Shown piece after piece: positions 31,454-39,072 of a stretch of DNA of 47,048 bases. Made by a program: the position numbers and the translations under genes. The stretch spans positions 1 through 47,048 of the IMG/VR virus record IMGVR_UViG_3300021091_000132, one strand, 5' to 3'. Position 1 is the stretch's first letter; each line of letters opens with the position of its first letter. The notes under the pieces were generated by a model that did not search any database, had not been told where the DNA came from, and worked only from the letters and a program-made list of their open reading frames with translations. Source of the DNA: a virus.

Positions 31454-31889
31454 GATAATCTTTACGAGTATGATGTTCAGGAACAATCTTACCAAGTCTA
31501 ACTGTTAACAGTCCATCCTCAAATGCCACTTCCCGCACTTCCGTGTCGTCGGATAGTGCCCATGCCCTTTTGAAGGATCGTTGCGCCAGTCCCTTATGGA
31601 CGTAGTTGGTATCAGATTCCTTGTCTTCCCTTTGCCCTTCGACAAAAAGTTTTCCATACTCTGTGTATACATGTACTTCCTCCTTTTTAAATCCAGCAAG
31701 TGCAAGTTCAAGTCGTGATTCTACGTTACTAACTTGAACAAGATTATATGGGGGATAATTTGAAGTTGTTTCATGGATATTAAAAAATCGATCAAGATAT
31801 TCATCCATTCCAATACTATTGCGAGTAATCCTATCCATCAAGGCAGGAAGATCCGCAGTTGTAAACCGTGAGGTTGCAAGGTTAGTCAT
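31449..31889 (-). CDS. hsp20: Small heat-shock protein (Hsp20 / alpha-crystallin)
   Basis: A 146-aa chaperone. The alpha-crystallin domain spans about 45-135: YNLVQVSNVESRLELALAGF, EVHVYTEYGKLFVEGQRE, the FKRAWALSDDTEV strand and the closing AFEDGLLTVRLGKIVP (GxLTVxxxK/P motif). The start at 31889 has a strong AAGGAG site; an upstream in-frame ATG at 31938-31940 lacks one. Hsp20 is a hallmark of T4-like cyanophages, thought to help fold or scaffold phage proteins. It is a one-gene unit with a -10-like TATAAT upstream. Confidence 0.95.
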   Translation of the reverse strand: MTNLATSRFTTADLPALMDRITRNSIGMDEYLDRFFNIHETTSNYPPYNLVQVSNVESRLELALAGFKKEEVHVYTEYGKLFVEGQREDKESDTNYVHKGLAQRSFKRAWALSDDTEVREVAFEDGLLTVRLGKIVPEHHTRKDYL

Positions 31890-31949
31890 TATGGTAGCTC
31901 CTTTAAAAGCGAGTTTGTGTTTTGTGGACCCTTTCGGCATCCATTATTA

Positions 31950-31955
31950 ATTATA
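31950..31955 (-). promoter_or_regulatory. Sigma-70-type -10 box for hsp20 (candidate)
   Basis: CTTGTATAATTA on the minus strand, 61 nt before the hsp20 ATG and just after the terminator T-run. The same ten bases precede the cobS-like gene (41464-41469). No clear -35 is visible, so an activator or extended -10 mode is possible. Confidence 0.45.
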
Positions 31956-31966
31956 CAAGAAAGCAT

Positions 31967-31991
31967 AAAAAAGCGGGGTGTTATTCCCCGC
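31967..31991 (-). terminator. Rho-independent terminator after the ParB-domain gene
   Basis: On the minus strand GCGGGG and CCCCGC form a 6-bp stem with a 7-nt loop, followed by TTTTTT. It lies 17 nt after the stop at 32008. Confidence 0.9.
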
Positions 31992-32007
31992 ACCTTTTTA
32001 TTCGGTT

Positions 32008-33015
32008 TTACTCATTTTCAGAATTAACTAAAGATTGAGGATCTTCGATTCCAATAAGTTGTGGAAGAGATCCTGAAATTGTATAAGATGGCAATTGTGA
32101 AGTAAATCTTTTTGTAACATACTGTATAACAAGTGCATCGAGTTTTTTTAAGTATTCAACGGCCGATTGACGTTGCTTTACCACTTCTTCCGCAGTTTCA
32201 CATCCTTTGGTGTAAGTTACAACATCAGTTTCGGAAATACCATTTTCAACGAGATTTTTCATAATCTGAAGAAATCCGCGTTCAATATAAGTATCTTCTT
32301 TACAACAAATAATTACTGGGTTTATAGAAGATCCAGTCTGAACAATTTCAGATACTTTTTGTTGAGCATTTTTAGGGTGAACATATGGAGCAATGTTCAC
32401 AGCAATAGTAGTTTGTTGATAAACTTTGTCAACAATATCACTTATTTGCTTAGGTGTAAATGTATTGCTGATAGAATCCACCCAGGTTTTGATTTCATTT
32501 TTTGAAAGGTTACTACCATGACGCTTGCAATAACAAACACCACGATTCACAAAATCGTTAATTGTATGACGTTTCGCTACTCTATGATTATTAGCACCAA
32601 GAGCGACAATATCATAGGCATCTTCCAAAGAAGTTACCCAATCTTCTTTTAAACGATAAACTAAAAACGGATAGTCAGGAATTCCAAGTTCATAACATGC
32701 GTTATACCGATTGTATCCATCCCAAACTTCTTGATCTCCATTTGGAAGAATCATTAAAATTGGTGGAAGTTCCGTAACACGATATCCAGACTGAAGTTCG
32801 GGAATTAGTCCATTAATGTTATTTGTATCAACACCGCCAGATCGTGCTTTGTTTGTTGGTTGTTGAATATTAAGATCAATCCAGTTTTTTACTTCAATCT
32901 GGATATAATCTGCACAAGCAAATACTGGAGGTTCTAGAGATTTAAAGGTGGAGTTAGATAGCACTGCACTCCAATTTGTTACACTATTCGTGTAAAAAGA
33001 AATGATTTGAGACAT
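32008..33015 (-). CDS. ParB-like nuclease-domain protein
   Basis: A 335-aa protein. Residues about 40-110 resemble the ParB/Sulfiredoxin fold: YIQIEVKNW, LPPILMILPNGDQEVWDGYNRYNACYELG, the usual GxHR strand appearing as DGYNRYNA. A helical part follows (HRVAKRHTINDFVNRG, then TFTPKQISDIV, possibly a helix-turn-helix) and a long C-terminal region ending NSENE. Such domains bind or cut DNA, or hydrolyse CTP. It stands alone between two terminators with its own -10-like box. Function in the phage is unknown. Confidence 0.75.
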   Translation of the reverse strand: MSQIISFYTNSVTNWSAVLSNSTFKSLEPPVFACADYIQIEVKNWIDLNIQQPTNKARSGGVDTNNINGLIPELQSGYRVTELPPILMILPNGDQEVWDGYNRYNACYELGIPDYPFLVYRLKEDWVTSLEDAYDIVALGANNHRVAKRHTINDFVNRGVCYCKRHGSNLSKNEIKTWVDSISNTFTPKQISDIVDKVYQQTTIAVNIAPYVHPKNAQQKVSEIVQTGSSINPVIICCKEDTYIERGFLQIMKNLVENGISETDVVTYTKGCETAEEVVKQRQSAVEYLKKLDALVIQYVTKRFTSQLPSYTISGSLPQLIGIEDPQSLVNSENE

Positions 33016-33079
33016 GATTGAAAAATAGCAAGTTTGCTTTTTATCGACATTTAAACAAAAGTTTTATATCGATTCATTT

Positions 33080-33085
33080 ATCATA
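33080..33085 (-). promoter_or_regulatory. Extended -10-like promoter for the ParB-domain gene (candidate)
   Basis: TGGTATGAT on the minus strand gives an extended TGn plus TATGAT, right after the regA terminator and 64 nt before the ATG at 33015. No obvious -35. Confidence 0.4.
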
Positions 33086-33088
33086 CCA

Positions 33089-33114
33089 CAAAAAAAGAGG
33101 GGTGTCAACCCCTC
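33089..33114 (-). terminator. Rho-independent terminator of the replication operon
   Basis: On the minus strand GAGGGGT and ACCCCTC form a 7-bp stem with a 4-nt loop, followed by TTTTTTT. It starts 6 nt after the regA stop at 33120. Confidence 0.92.
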
Positions 33115-33119
33115 CAGAA

Positions 33120-33560
33120 TCATTCATCGACAGATGGTTTTTTCTTAGATCCAATATTATATTTTTGCTCTAAGATCCAATCCCCCTTGTCCTTGTAAGA
33201 GAGAACTTTAATTTGATTCAAAGGTGCGATGTCGCTAATAGAATCTCCATTCACAACACTAATCAGACCCCAGTCTGAAAGAAGTCTTGCAATTCTATTT
33301 CTTCTCTGAATATCATTCACAGTAAGATTTGCATGTTTACCATCCAGAGCAAACAGTTCTTTAAAGTGAGTAATATAATATCTACCTTGCTTGTGAAGAA
33401 TGTGGCAAGATTGATAGAGTTTTTTTTCCTTGCGCGATGCAACTCCGATGCGAGTTAAAGTTTCACGAACTTTAAGAAAATCATCAGGTTCATTTAGAAC
33501 GACCTCCACCATCATATTAGGTGTCCAATTAACCTGAGGTTCAATAGTATTATTAGTCAT
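33120..33560 (-). CDS. regA: RegA translational repressor
   Basis: A 146-aa RNA-binding repressor of early phage mRNAs. It aligns with T4 RegA through VEVVLNEPDDFLKVRETLTRIG, KKLYQSCHILHKQGRYYITHFKE, the DIQRRNRIARLLSDWGLI segment and VLSYKDKGDWILEQKYNIGS. It carries about 15 extra N-terminal residues and a short basic tail. Its ATG overlaps the gp62 stop as ATGA, the same gp62-regA order as T4. In T4 it represses its own and clamp-loader messages by binding near start codons; the same is likely here. Confidence 0.95.
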   Translation of the reverse strand: MTNNTIEPQVNWTPNMMVEVVLNEPDDFLKVRETLTRIGVASRKEKKLYQSCHILHKQGRYYITHFKELFALDGKHANLTVNDIQRRNRIARLLSDWGLISVVNGDSISDIAPLNQIKVLSYKDKGDWILEQKYNIGSKKKPSVDE

Positions 33561-33943
33561 TTGTTTGTTCCACCAGTATCAAGTCTTTGTTTAATAAAAT
33601 CCAGTTGTTCTCTAGATAAAATCTTCAGTGCTTGCATTGCTTTGTCATTACTATAATTATAGTATTGTTTTACAATATCAAGGTCGTTAACTTTATCCTT
33701 TCGGAGCCAAGGAGAGAATCTCTTCTTTTTCCTCAAACTATTTAGATAAAAAGAATATTGCAGTTCTTTATCAAGGTGATGATTTTTATTCATCTCATTC
33801 GCAAAGAGGATCGCATCAATATGTGATGATAAACACCTATTAATAATATAGGGTGGATAACTTTTAATTAAAGTTGGATCATCAGACACTAAATTATCTT
33901 TTGTATTATTAATTGAATTCAACCAATCTTTTAATTCAGTCAT
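33557..33943 (-). CDS. 62: Clamp loader small subunit (gp62)
   Basis: A 128-aa, shorter than T4 gp62 (187 aa), as I recall for cyanophage forms. It has YPPYIINRCLSSHIDAILFANEMN, then LQYSFYLNSLRKKKRFSPWLRK and QALKILSREQLDFIKQRLD. It works with gp44 to load clamp gp45. The identity rests on these family features and on position directly before regA. The ATG at 33943 (MTELKDWLN) is chosen; it overlaps the preceding oxygenase gene by 8 nt. Confidence 0.85.
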   Translation of the reverse strand: MTELKDWLNSINNTKDNLVSDDPTLIKSYPPYIINRCLSSHIDAILFANEMNKNHHLDKELQYSFYLNSLRKKKRFSPWLRKDKVNDLDIVKQYYNYSNDKAMQALKILSREQLDFIKQRLDTGGTNK

Positions 33944-34646
33944 CTCGCACAATATCAATAAAGTTTCTTGCTTCAAGGTCTGCTGGGGTCATGGTTGGAA
34001 TTTGTTCCAAATGCATCATGCTAGATATTGCAACATCGCCAGCGACACTTACTCTAAACTCTTTAGATGTAAAATGAGGATATACTTGGTGTAAAAAGTC
34101 ACTTGGAAAAAGTAGCATGGTTCCTTCACCACTTCTATCTAATTTATAGGTTTGTTGTCTTATACGACCAACAGAATCAGTATAACAAAAACAAAAATTA
34201 GATGCACATGGATGAGATTCTCCAAGTTTTCCTTCTTGCTCGTCTTCCCAAGAGGTTGGAATATTCATCCAAATTACAAAACTCCAAACAGCTTGGTGAT
34301 CATGAAGACTTTGATATTCACTAGAATTTGAAAATCTACACCAAAATCTATTAAATTCTGGAATAGGCCAATGTGTATTTTTTATATTAATTGGGTATCC
34401 CCACTTATCAACATATGAATTTACTGCAGGAATTAAAATTTCATGTTCAAATTTTCTAGTGGTATCATATAGAGACCACTGTTGATGTTTTGCATTTGTA
34501 ATGACTTTATTATTCTCATCAAATGTCCATCCTTTATATGCAGATTTTTTAATATAACCCCAAATCATATCCATATCTTCCTTACTTAGTTTAAAACTAA
34601 GTATTCCAGGATTGATGTGATCAGTGTAACTATATTCGTAAGTCAT
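33936..34646 (-). CDS. 2OG/Fe(II) oxygenase-like protein, copy 2 of a tandem pair
   Basis: A 236-aa protein. It has an N-terminal YTDHINPGILSFKLSKEDMD helix, QQWSLYDTTRKFEHEILIPAVNSYVDKWG, EYQSLHDHQAVWSFVIWMNIP (iron-site His residues), MLLFPSDFLHQVYPH (distal His) and FRVSVAGDV (Arg). It is about half identical by eye to 34647-35363. Ribosome site GAGGAAG is 5 nt from the ATG. Its placement among clamp-loader genes is striking: a hydroxylase of a replication protein, nucleotide or host factor can be imagined, but the substrate is unknown. Confidence 0.75.
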   Translation of the reverse strand: MTYEYSYTDHINPGILSFKLSKEDMDMIWGYIKKSAYKGWTFDENNKVITNAKHQQWSLYDTTRKFEHEILIPAVNSYVDKWGYPINIKNTHWPIPEFNRFWCRFSNSSEYQSLHDHQAVWSFVIWMNIPTSWEDEQEGKLGESHPCASNFCFCYTDSVGRIRQQTYKLDRSGEGTMLLFPSDFLHQVYPHFTSKEFRVSVAGDVAISSMMHLEQIPTMTPADLEARNFIDIVRDD

Positions 34647-35363
34647 TCAAACTTCCTCATTATTATCGTAAAAATTACTATATTTAAAATCACCAGAACT
34701 ATTTACAGGTAGCGGTTCAGCAGTTTGCATACTATCAACTGAAATATCCCCCGCAATACTAATTCTATATTCATCACTGGTATGAAATGGATAAACTATG
34801 TGATTAAAATCTCCAGGAAACAAAAGCATAGTTCCTTCATATTCTTTACCTAACCTAAAGGGTTGTTTTGCAAGTCTTCCAATAGAATCAAGATAACAGA
34901 TGGTCATATTTCCAGATTCTGGATATAACTCTGTAAGTTCTTCTGTTTGTTCATCTTGATGCTCAAAAGGTATTTTCATCCAAATAATAAAACTCCAAAT
35001 AGACTGATGAAAGTGCATTGGTTGATACTCCCCAGCTTTTGAAATTCTAGTCCAAAATCTATGAAGGCGAGGAACTGGATAATGTGTAGATTTACATGTC
35101 ATTGGAAATCCCCAACGTTCAATATAAGCATTAACTGCAGGGACTAATACTTCATTCTCAAAAAGTCTAGTTGTATCATAAAGAGACCATTGTTGATAAG
35201 GTCCTCTTTTAACAACATTATTATCTTTATCAATTTCCCAACCATCATTGACTGTGGATTTTTTAATATACGACCACAACAAATCCATATGGTATTTGTA
35301 TAGTTTAAATTCGATTATTCCAGGATTAATATGTGGGGTAAATCTATAGTCATAACTAAACAT
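34647..35363 (-). CDS. 2OG/Fe(II) oxygenase-like protein, copy 1 of a tandem pair
   Basis: A 238-aa protein. The same motifs as its neighbour: HINPGIIEFKL, QQWSLYDTTRLFENEVLVPAVNAYIERWG, EYQPMHFHQSIWSFIIWMKIP, TMLLFPGDFNHIVYPFH and YRISIAGDISV. The start at 35363 (MFSYDYRF) has AGGAG upstream; the frame extends further without a better site. Its stop abuts the ATG of the next copy. Both copies keep the metal and 2OG residues, so both could be active, possibly on different substrates. Confidence 0.75.
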   Translation of the reverse strand: MFSYDYRFTPHINPGIIEFKLYKYHMDLLWSYIKKSTVNDGWEIDKDNNVVKRGPYQQWSLYDTTRLFENEVLVPAVNAYIERWGFPMTCKSTHYPVPRLHRFWTRISKAGEYQPMHFHQSIWSFIIWMKIPFEHQDEQTEELTELYPESGNMTICYLDSIGRLAKQPFRLGKEYEGTMLLFPGDFNHIVYPFHTSDEYRISIAGDISVDSMQTAEPLPVNSSGDFKYSNFYDNNEEV

Positions 35364-35376
35364 AACAATTCTCCTA

Positions 35377-35517
35377 TTAAAATACAAACGTTACACTAAC
35401 AACTTTTGCACCAGGATTACGAGCAAGAGCAACTTGTCTCGCATCTTGATAATCCTTTGCAATCACCTCTTCCTTAAAGACAGTTCCTGCCTTATACAAG
35501 GTTACCTGACATTTCAT
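35377..35517 (-). CDS. Small conserved-type protein (46 aa)
   Basis: Translated by hand: MKCQVTLYKAGTVFKEEVIAKD..., then YQDARQVALARNPGAKVVSVTFVF. The beta-loop-helix-beta pattern (VTLYKAGTVF, DARQVALARNPGA) is one I recall from tiny cyanophage proteins. It overlaps the 3' end of dam by 26 nt in another frame and ends 13 nt before the next start. Function unknown. Confidence 0.8.
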   Translation of the reverse strand: MKCQVTLYKAGTVFKEEVIAKDYQDARQVALARNPGAKVVSVTFVF

Positions 35518-36334
35518 AATTCATCAAAAGCAATTCTTTTCTAGTTTTTTGCTCACGCATATATTCACCAACAGAACGCATTGTATAAGTCAAATCAAAT
35601 TCTGCTGCAAACCAACCTTTAAATCTTTCTTTTACTAATTGATCCGAATTATAACTAATCATTTGGTCCATAGGATTAGCATCGCAGTCAGCAGCAAACT
35701 TATCGTGATCAAATCCTTTGTGCATTGATCCCTTACGCCCATAGAGATTATCCTTAATATCATAAGGAGGATCGAGATACATAAAAGCACCCATGTTTCC
35801 ATCCATTAGATAATCGTAGGAGTAATTAGTTATACGCCAATTTGCGATTAATTCAGAATACGCAGGCAATTTTTCGATGCCCCGCAAACTAAAGTTGGCA
35901 TTGGAGGCTTGTTCTGAAAATGATGAACTCTCTGTGAGACCAGAAAAAGAACATTTATTGACAACATAGAAATCCACAGCACGATCAAAATTTGACACGG
36001 TTTTGTCATTGATCCGTTCCTTTGATTGGAGGAAAAGTTCTCTTGCTTTGTCTGGAGTATTATTTGCTTTCTTCAGATCAACAAGTTCACTTTTTATCTC
36101 ATATCCAAACATCTGGAGTTGCTGCCAGAAATTTACTAGGGGTTCATACAAATCGTTCACCCAAATATCTAGGTAAGGATATTTTTTTGTGATATAAATC
36201 GCAACACTTCCTCCCCCAAGAAATGGTTCACGGAATTCATCATAGTTGCGAAGGTCAGGAAAGTAAGGATCCATCTTGACGCAAGCACGGGACTTACCAC
36301 CTGGATACCTCAAAGGCGTCTTAAGAGATTTCAT
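35492..36334 (-). CDS. dam: DNA adenine methyltransferase (Dam-type)
   Basis: A 280-aa, D12-class N6-adenine methyltransferase. It has TPLRYPGGKSRA at the N-terminus, the AdoMet loop EPFLGGGSVA (about 36-45), WVNDLYEPLVNFW and the catalytic YLDPPYD (about 186-192). A target-recognition domain lies between (about 80-170). Dam-type enzymes usually methylate GATC, but the site cannot be told from sequence. Its ATG at 36334 shares one base with the stop of the gene upstream (TGATG), pairing it tightly with a possible nuclease. Confidence 0.93.
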   Translation of the reverse strand: MKSLKTPLRYPGGKSRACVKMDPYFPDLRNYDEFREPFLGGGSVAIYITKKYPYLDIWVNDLYEPLVNFWQQLQMFGYEIKSELVDLKKANNTPDKARELFLQSKERINDKTVSNFDRAVDFYVVNKCSFSGLTESSSFSEQASNANFSLRGIEKLPAYSELIANWRITNYSYDYLMDGNMGAFMYLDPPYDIKDNLYGRKGSMHKGFDHDKFAADCDANPMDQMISYNSDQLVKERFKGWFAAEFDLTYTMRSVGEYMREQKTRKELLLMNYEMSGNLV

Positions 36335-36891
36335 CAAAGATGCTCCTCAATCGAAGAAAACATACCATCAACATCACAATCTTTTTCGGCAGGAGTAACG
36401 TTGTCAACAATTAAAGTATAATCACCCTTCTTCAATATACATTTGGGATCATTTGCAGTCTCATCGACACATTCGTAAACTTTATCCCAGGTAGTATAAC
36501 CCACAGACATGGATTTCGTATCAATTAAAAGCAAGTAATCAAATGTTTTAATTAAATCTTCTTTCTTCCAGTTTTTCCTGTCTTTGTTAGAAGGATGAAA
36601 ATTTTTCAGTACAAATGATTTGCAGTCGCCATGATAACCTTTCTTTGTCTTAAACATGCTAAGTTGACTTTTCATTTCAACAGATTCGCCAGTTTCTTTT
36701 ATAATAAAATCTCTACCATTATCAAAAAGTCCCACATGGGTCAATTGATCATCAGACCACTTACAAAAAGATTTCTCAGTATAGTGGGCGCGAAGTCCCC
36801 TAAAGGAGGAACTTTTCATTTGTTTTGTATTGGATGCATTTACCCATCCAAAAAATCTTTCAAAATTAACGCGAGAAAAATCAATACTCAT
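36334..36891 (-). CDS. Hypothetical protein, possible PD-(D/E)xK nuclease partner of Dam
   Basis: A 185-aa protein. I do not recognise a named family. Residues about 55-80 read VGLFDNGRDFIIKETGESVEMK, giving an Asp about 11 residues before E-M-K. That is the spacing of a PD-(D/E)xK nuclease site. A second strand, FDYLLLIDTKS (about 117-127), follows. Coupling to dam by a one-base overlap is the arrangement expected of a restriction-modification pair. Start at ATG 36891 (MSIDFSRVNF); the frame's longer form is not needed. The nuclease role is inference. Confidence 0.6.
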   Translation of the reverse strand: MSIDFSRVNFERFFGWVNASNTKQMKSSSFRGLRAHYTEKSFCKWSDDQLTHVGLFDNGRDFIIKETGESVEMKSQLSMFKTKKGYHGDCKSFVLKNFHPSNKDRKNWKKEDLIKTFDYLLLIDTKSMSVGYTTWDKVYECVDETANDPKCILKKGDYTLIVDNVTPAEKDCDVDGMFSSIEEHL

Positions 36892-36907
36892 AATAAAATA
36901 AAAAAAA

Positions 36908-37195
36908 TCAAAGGGACAGTTGTTTGTTAGGTGTGATAATAGGACTAAAGATTTGATTGTATTGTTCAACAATTTGATCTTGAGTCTCAGAAATGTAAAC
37001 GATGTAATGCCTATTAATCGTAATCTCTTTTACATCTTTACTGAGAAGAGGCGACCATGGTGCAAATCCCAGTTCACCCCTACCAGAAGGAACAGCAACG
37101 ATTGGATTTGAGATAACAAGGTCTTCATCAGATTGACTAATCAAATCAGCGATAACATCTTCACCGCTATTCAGTCTAATAAGTTTTACATTCAT
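36908..37195 (-). CDS. Sm-like small protein, copy C (95 aa)
   Basis: MNVKLIRLNSGEDVIADLISQ..., VISNPIVAVPSGRGELG, FAPWSPLLSKDVKEITINRHYIVYISETQDQIVEQYNQIF. The strand NSGEDVIADL and the FAPW-x-P-L segment are typical of small Sm/LSm-like proteins of cyanophages. It has counterparts at 30733-30993 and 30995-31345. The start at 37195 overlaps the upstream 53-aa gene as ATGA, with AGGA 8 nt before. Possibly an Hfq-like RNA binder; not shown. Confidence 0.7.
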   Translation of the reverse strand: MNVKLIRLNSGEDVIADLISQSDEDLVISNPIVAVPSGRGELGFAPWSPLLSKDVKEITINRHYIVYISETQDQIVEQYNQIFSPIITPNKQLSL

Positions 37196-37353
37196 TGTGA
37201 ACATCCTACATGAATTTGAATTGATTTAAAGGCATTTGCCATTTCTTTATAACCTAGACCAATATACACCTGACCAGTAACAACGGCAACTGCCATTGAT
37301 CCCCAAAAAATATAATACCATTTAGATTTTACTTGATTATGTTTGTTTTTCAT
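37192..37353 (-). CDS. Small membrane protein between gp44 and the Sm-like gene (53 aa)
   Basis: Translated by hand: MKNKHNQVKSKWYYIFWGSM..., a single hydrophobic segment at about 12-34 (WYYIFWGSMAVAVVTGQVYIG) flanked by basic residues on the N-side, predicting an inner-membrane anchor. ATGA overlaps join it to gp44 upstream and to the Sm-like gene downstream, so it is translated in the replication operon. Function unknown. Confidence 0.85.
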   Translation of the reverse strand: MKNKHNQVKSKWYYIFWGSMAVAVVTGQVYIGLGYKEMANAFKSIQIHVGCSQ

Positions 37354-38297
37354 TTGAATTCACACTCCACCATAAGTTCAGTCAATGCTGCAAGGAGATT
37401 TATTTCTTGGTCAGCCACGAACGCACATTGGTATTGATACTTAGCAATAACAAGAACGGCAGCAGGGATAGATGCTGGTGAAAGATCATCAATAGCGGTG
37501 TCATAAACCCTGCGAAGTAAACTACTAGCATCGTTGTCCAAGTTCCCGACCACCCACTTTCGGACTTCAGTAAAGTTTTTAGTTTTGAGATTTTTAATAA
37601 GTTCATTGACATTAGTATCAGAGAATGATGCAAGAATTCCTGTGTCAATCTTTCCACCAACAGCGTAGCGTTGGCACTCATTAAGAACTCTCCTCCAATC
37701 TGGGAAGTGTTTATTAACCAATTCAATCAATACTTTTTGATCATATTGGATAGATTCTTTTTGAAGAATATCTTGAAGTCTTGTAAAAAATGACGCAGCA
37801 AGTTTTGGTTTTTCTTTTGACTTGATTCCAAACTCCACAACGGCACATCGTGAGTGGAGGGGTTCGATGATTTTGTTTTTGTAGTTACAGGTGAAGATGA
37901 ATCGGCAGTTGTTAGCAAATTCCTCAATAGACGCCCGTAGGAGGAGTTGTACATCGTTGGTTGTGTTATCTGCCTCATCAATGAGGATGACTTTGTGTTT
38001 AGCAGTTGACGAAAGTGAGACGGTCGAAGCGAAGTTCTTCGCATTGTTTCGGACAGTATCGAGGAATCTACCCTCATCGGATCCATTGATGACATAAACA
38101 TCTACCCCAAGTTCATTACAGAGTGCTTTTGCTACTGTTGTCTTGCCGCATCCAGCAGGTCCAGCAAGAAGTAAATTAGGCACTTCACCTTTATTTAGAA
38201 AATCTTTAAATGTTTTTTTAATTCCCTCTGGGAGAATACAATCTTCAATTGTTTTGGGTCGATACTTCTCAACCCACAAAAATTCATCACGACTCAT
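37350..38297 (-). CDS. 44: Clamp loader large subunit (gp44, AAA+)
   Basis: A 315-aa ATPase that opens and loads clamp gp45, with gp62. It has the N-terminal VEKYRPKTIEDCILP box of RFC-type loaders, Walker A LLLAGPAGCGKTTVAKAL (about 42-59), Walker B VILIDEADN, sensor-1 FIFTCNYKNKI and the SRC-type motif LHSRCAVVEF. The C-terminal helical collar starts at about residue 230. Length matches T4 gp44 (319 aa). Part of the replication operon. Confidence 0.96.
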   Translation of the reverse strand: MSRDEFLWVEKYRPKTIEDCILPEGIKKTFKDFLNKGEVPNLLLAGPAGCGKTTVAKALCNELGVDVYVINGSDEGRFLDTVRNNAKNFASTVSLSSTAKHKVILIDEADNTTNDVQLLLRASIEEFANNCRFIFTCNYKNKIIEPLHSRCAVVEFGIKSKEKPKLAASFFTRLQDILQKESIQYDQKVLIELVNKHFPDWRRVLNECQRYAVGGKIDTGILASFSDTNVNELIKNLKTKNFTEVRKWVVGNLDNDASSLLRRVYDTAIDDLSPASIPAAVLVIAKYQYQCAFVADQEINLLAALTELMVECEFK

Positions 38298-38299
38298 AA

Positions 38300-38557
38300 T
38301 TAAAAAAACAAAATCTGAATTAACTTAACCAATTCAATAATAGCAAAAAAACTGCGAATAGTCATCATATCCCACATTCTTACTCGATAAAAATAGGGGA
38401 AAGACAAAAGATTACCAAATAATCGAAAATAAATTCCAAATTGAACACTATTAAATAGAATTACTGCATATCCGAAAATAAAAAAAGAATTACCAACAAT
38501 TCTTAACCAACTAAGTCTTGGATATTGTGGGTGAATAAATTTATCAGTACTTGACAT
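38300..38557 (-). CDS. Conserved cyanophage membrane protein (85 aa)
   Basis: MSSTDKFIHPQYPRLSWLRIVGN... followed by two hydrophobic segments (about 25-45: FFIFGYAVILFNSVQFGIYF, and about 63-84: IRSFFAIIELVKLIQILFF), so probably two membrane helices. I recognise the KFIHPQYPRLSWLRIVGN start from other T4-like cyanophages. The start at 38557 is chosen because the upstream ATG is inside the previous gene. Role unknown; it sits between gp45 and gp44. Confidence 0.8.
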   Translation of the reverse strand: MSSTDKFIHPQYPRLSWLRIVGNSFFIFGYAVILFNSVQFGIYFRLFGNLLSFPYFYRVRMWDMMTIRSFFAIIELVKLIQILFF

Positions 38558-38559
38558 GA

Positions 38560-39072
38560 TTATACCCATTCAGGTTTTCGTTCTGGCATACGAAGATAAT
38601 TAGATGCAACCCAAGGTTTGGATGCGATATACATCTTGTAAGCAGTAAAAGTGTCAATGCTTGTGTCAAGTTTATACTCATCTGGCATTGCTCTCGCAAA
38701 CGATGTTACTTCAGTAACCTTCCCCTTAGGAAAGAGATAATAAGCATCCACAAGTGTTTTATAGCAAGAGTGAATCTTATTGTAACGAAGGGCATACTCA
38801 TCTGACAAGTTAAGACCCCACTTGATTAACCAATAGGCATTATGGATCGTTTCCATTGCCCATTTGGTGCATGGATGATTGCGGAATGCTCCTTTCTCTG
38901 TCTTATATGGCGTTCCATCAGACTTTGGAAGAGTTCCGTATCCATGTCCCCATTTGTCAGATGCCACGATAGAGAGCATCTGACAGCACTCTAATGGCAT
39001 TTTGACAATGTGTTTGTCAGGAAGACAGACAGCACTTTCAGCAGGCCAAGGAGAGGTTACAAAAATGTTCAT
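38560..39072 (-). CDS. Conserved phage protein of unknown role, HPCTKW family (170 aa)
   Basis: The protein begins MNIFVTSPWPAESAVCLPDKHIVKMPLE and contains ECCQMLSIVAS, FRNHPCTKWAMETIHNAYWLIKWGL, an EYALRYNKIHSC helix and a C-terminal MPDEYKLD...PERKPEWV. I recognise this as a widespread phage family whose conserved His, Lys, Cys and Trp residues hint at an enzyme. I cannot name the reaction. It is linked to gp45 by an ATGA overlap, so it probably acts in DNA metabolism. Confidence 0.75.
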   Translation of the reverse strand: MNIFVTSPWPAESAVCLPDKHIVKMPLECCQMLSIVASDKWGHGYGTLPKSDGTPYKTEKGAFRNHPCTKWAMETIHNAYWLIKWGLNLSDEYALRYNKIHSCYKTLVDAYYLFPKGKVTEVTSFARAMPDEYKLDTSIDTFTAYKMYIASKPWVASNYLRMPERKPEWV

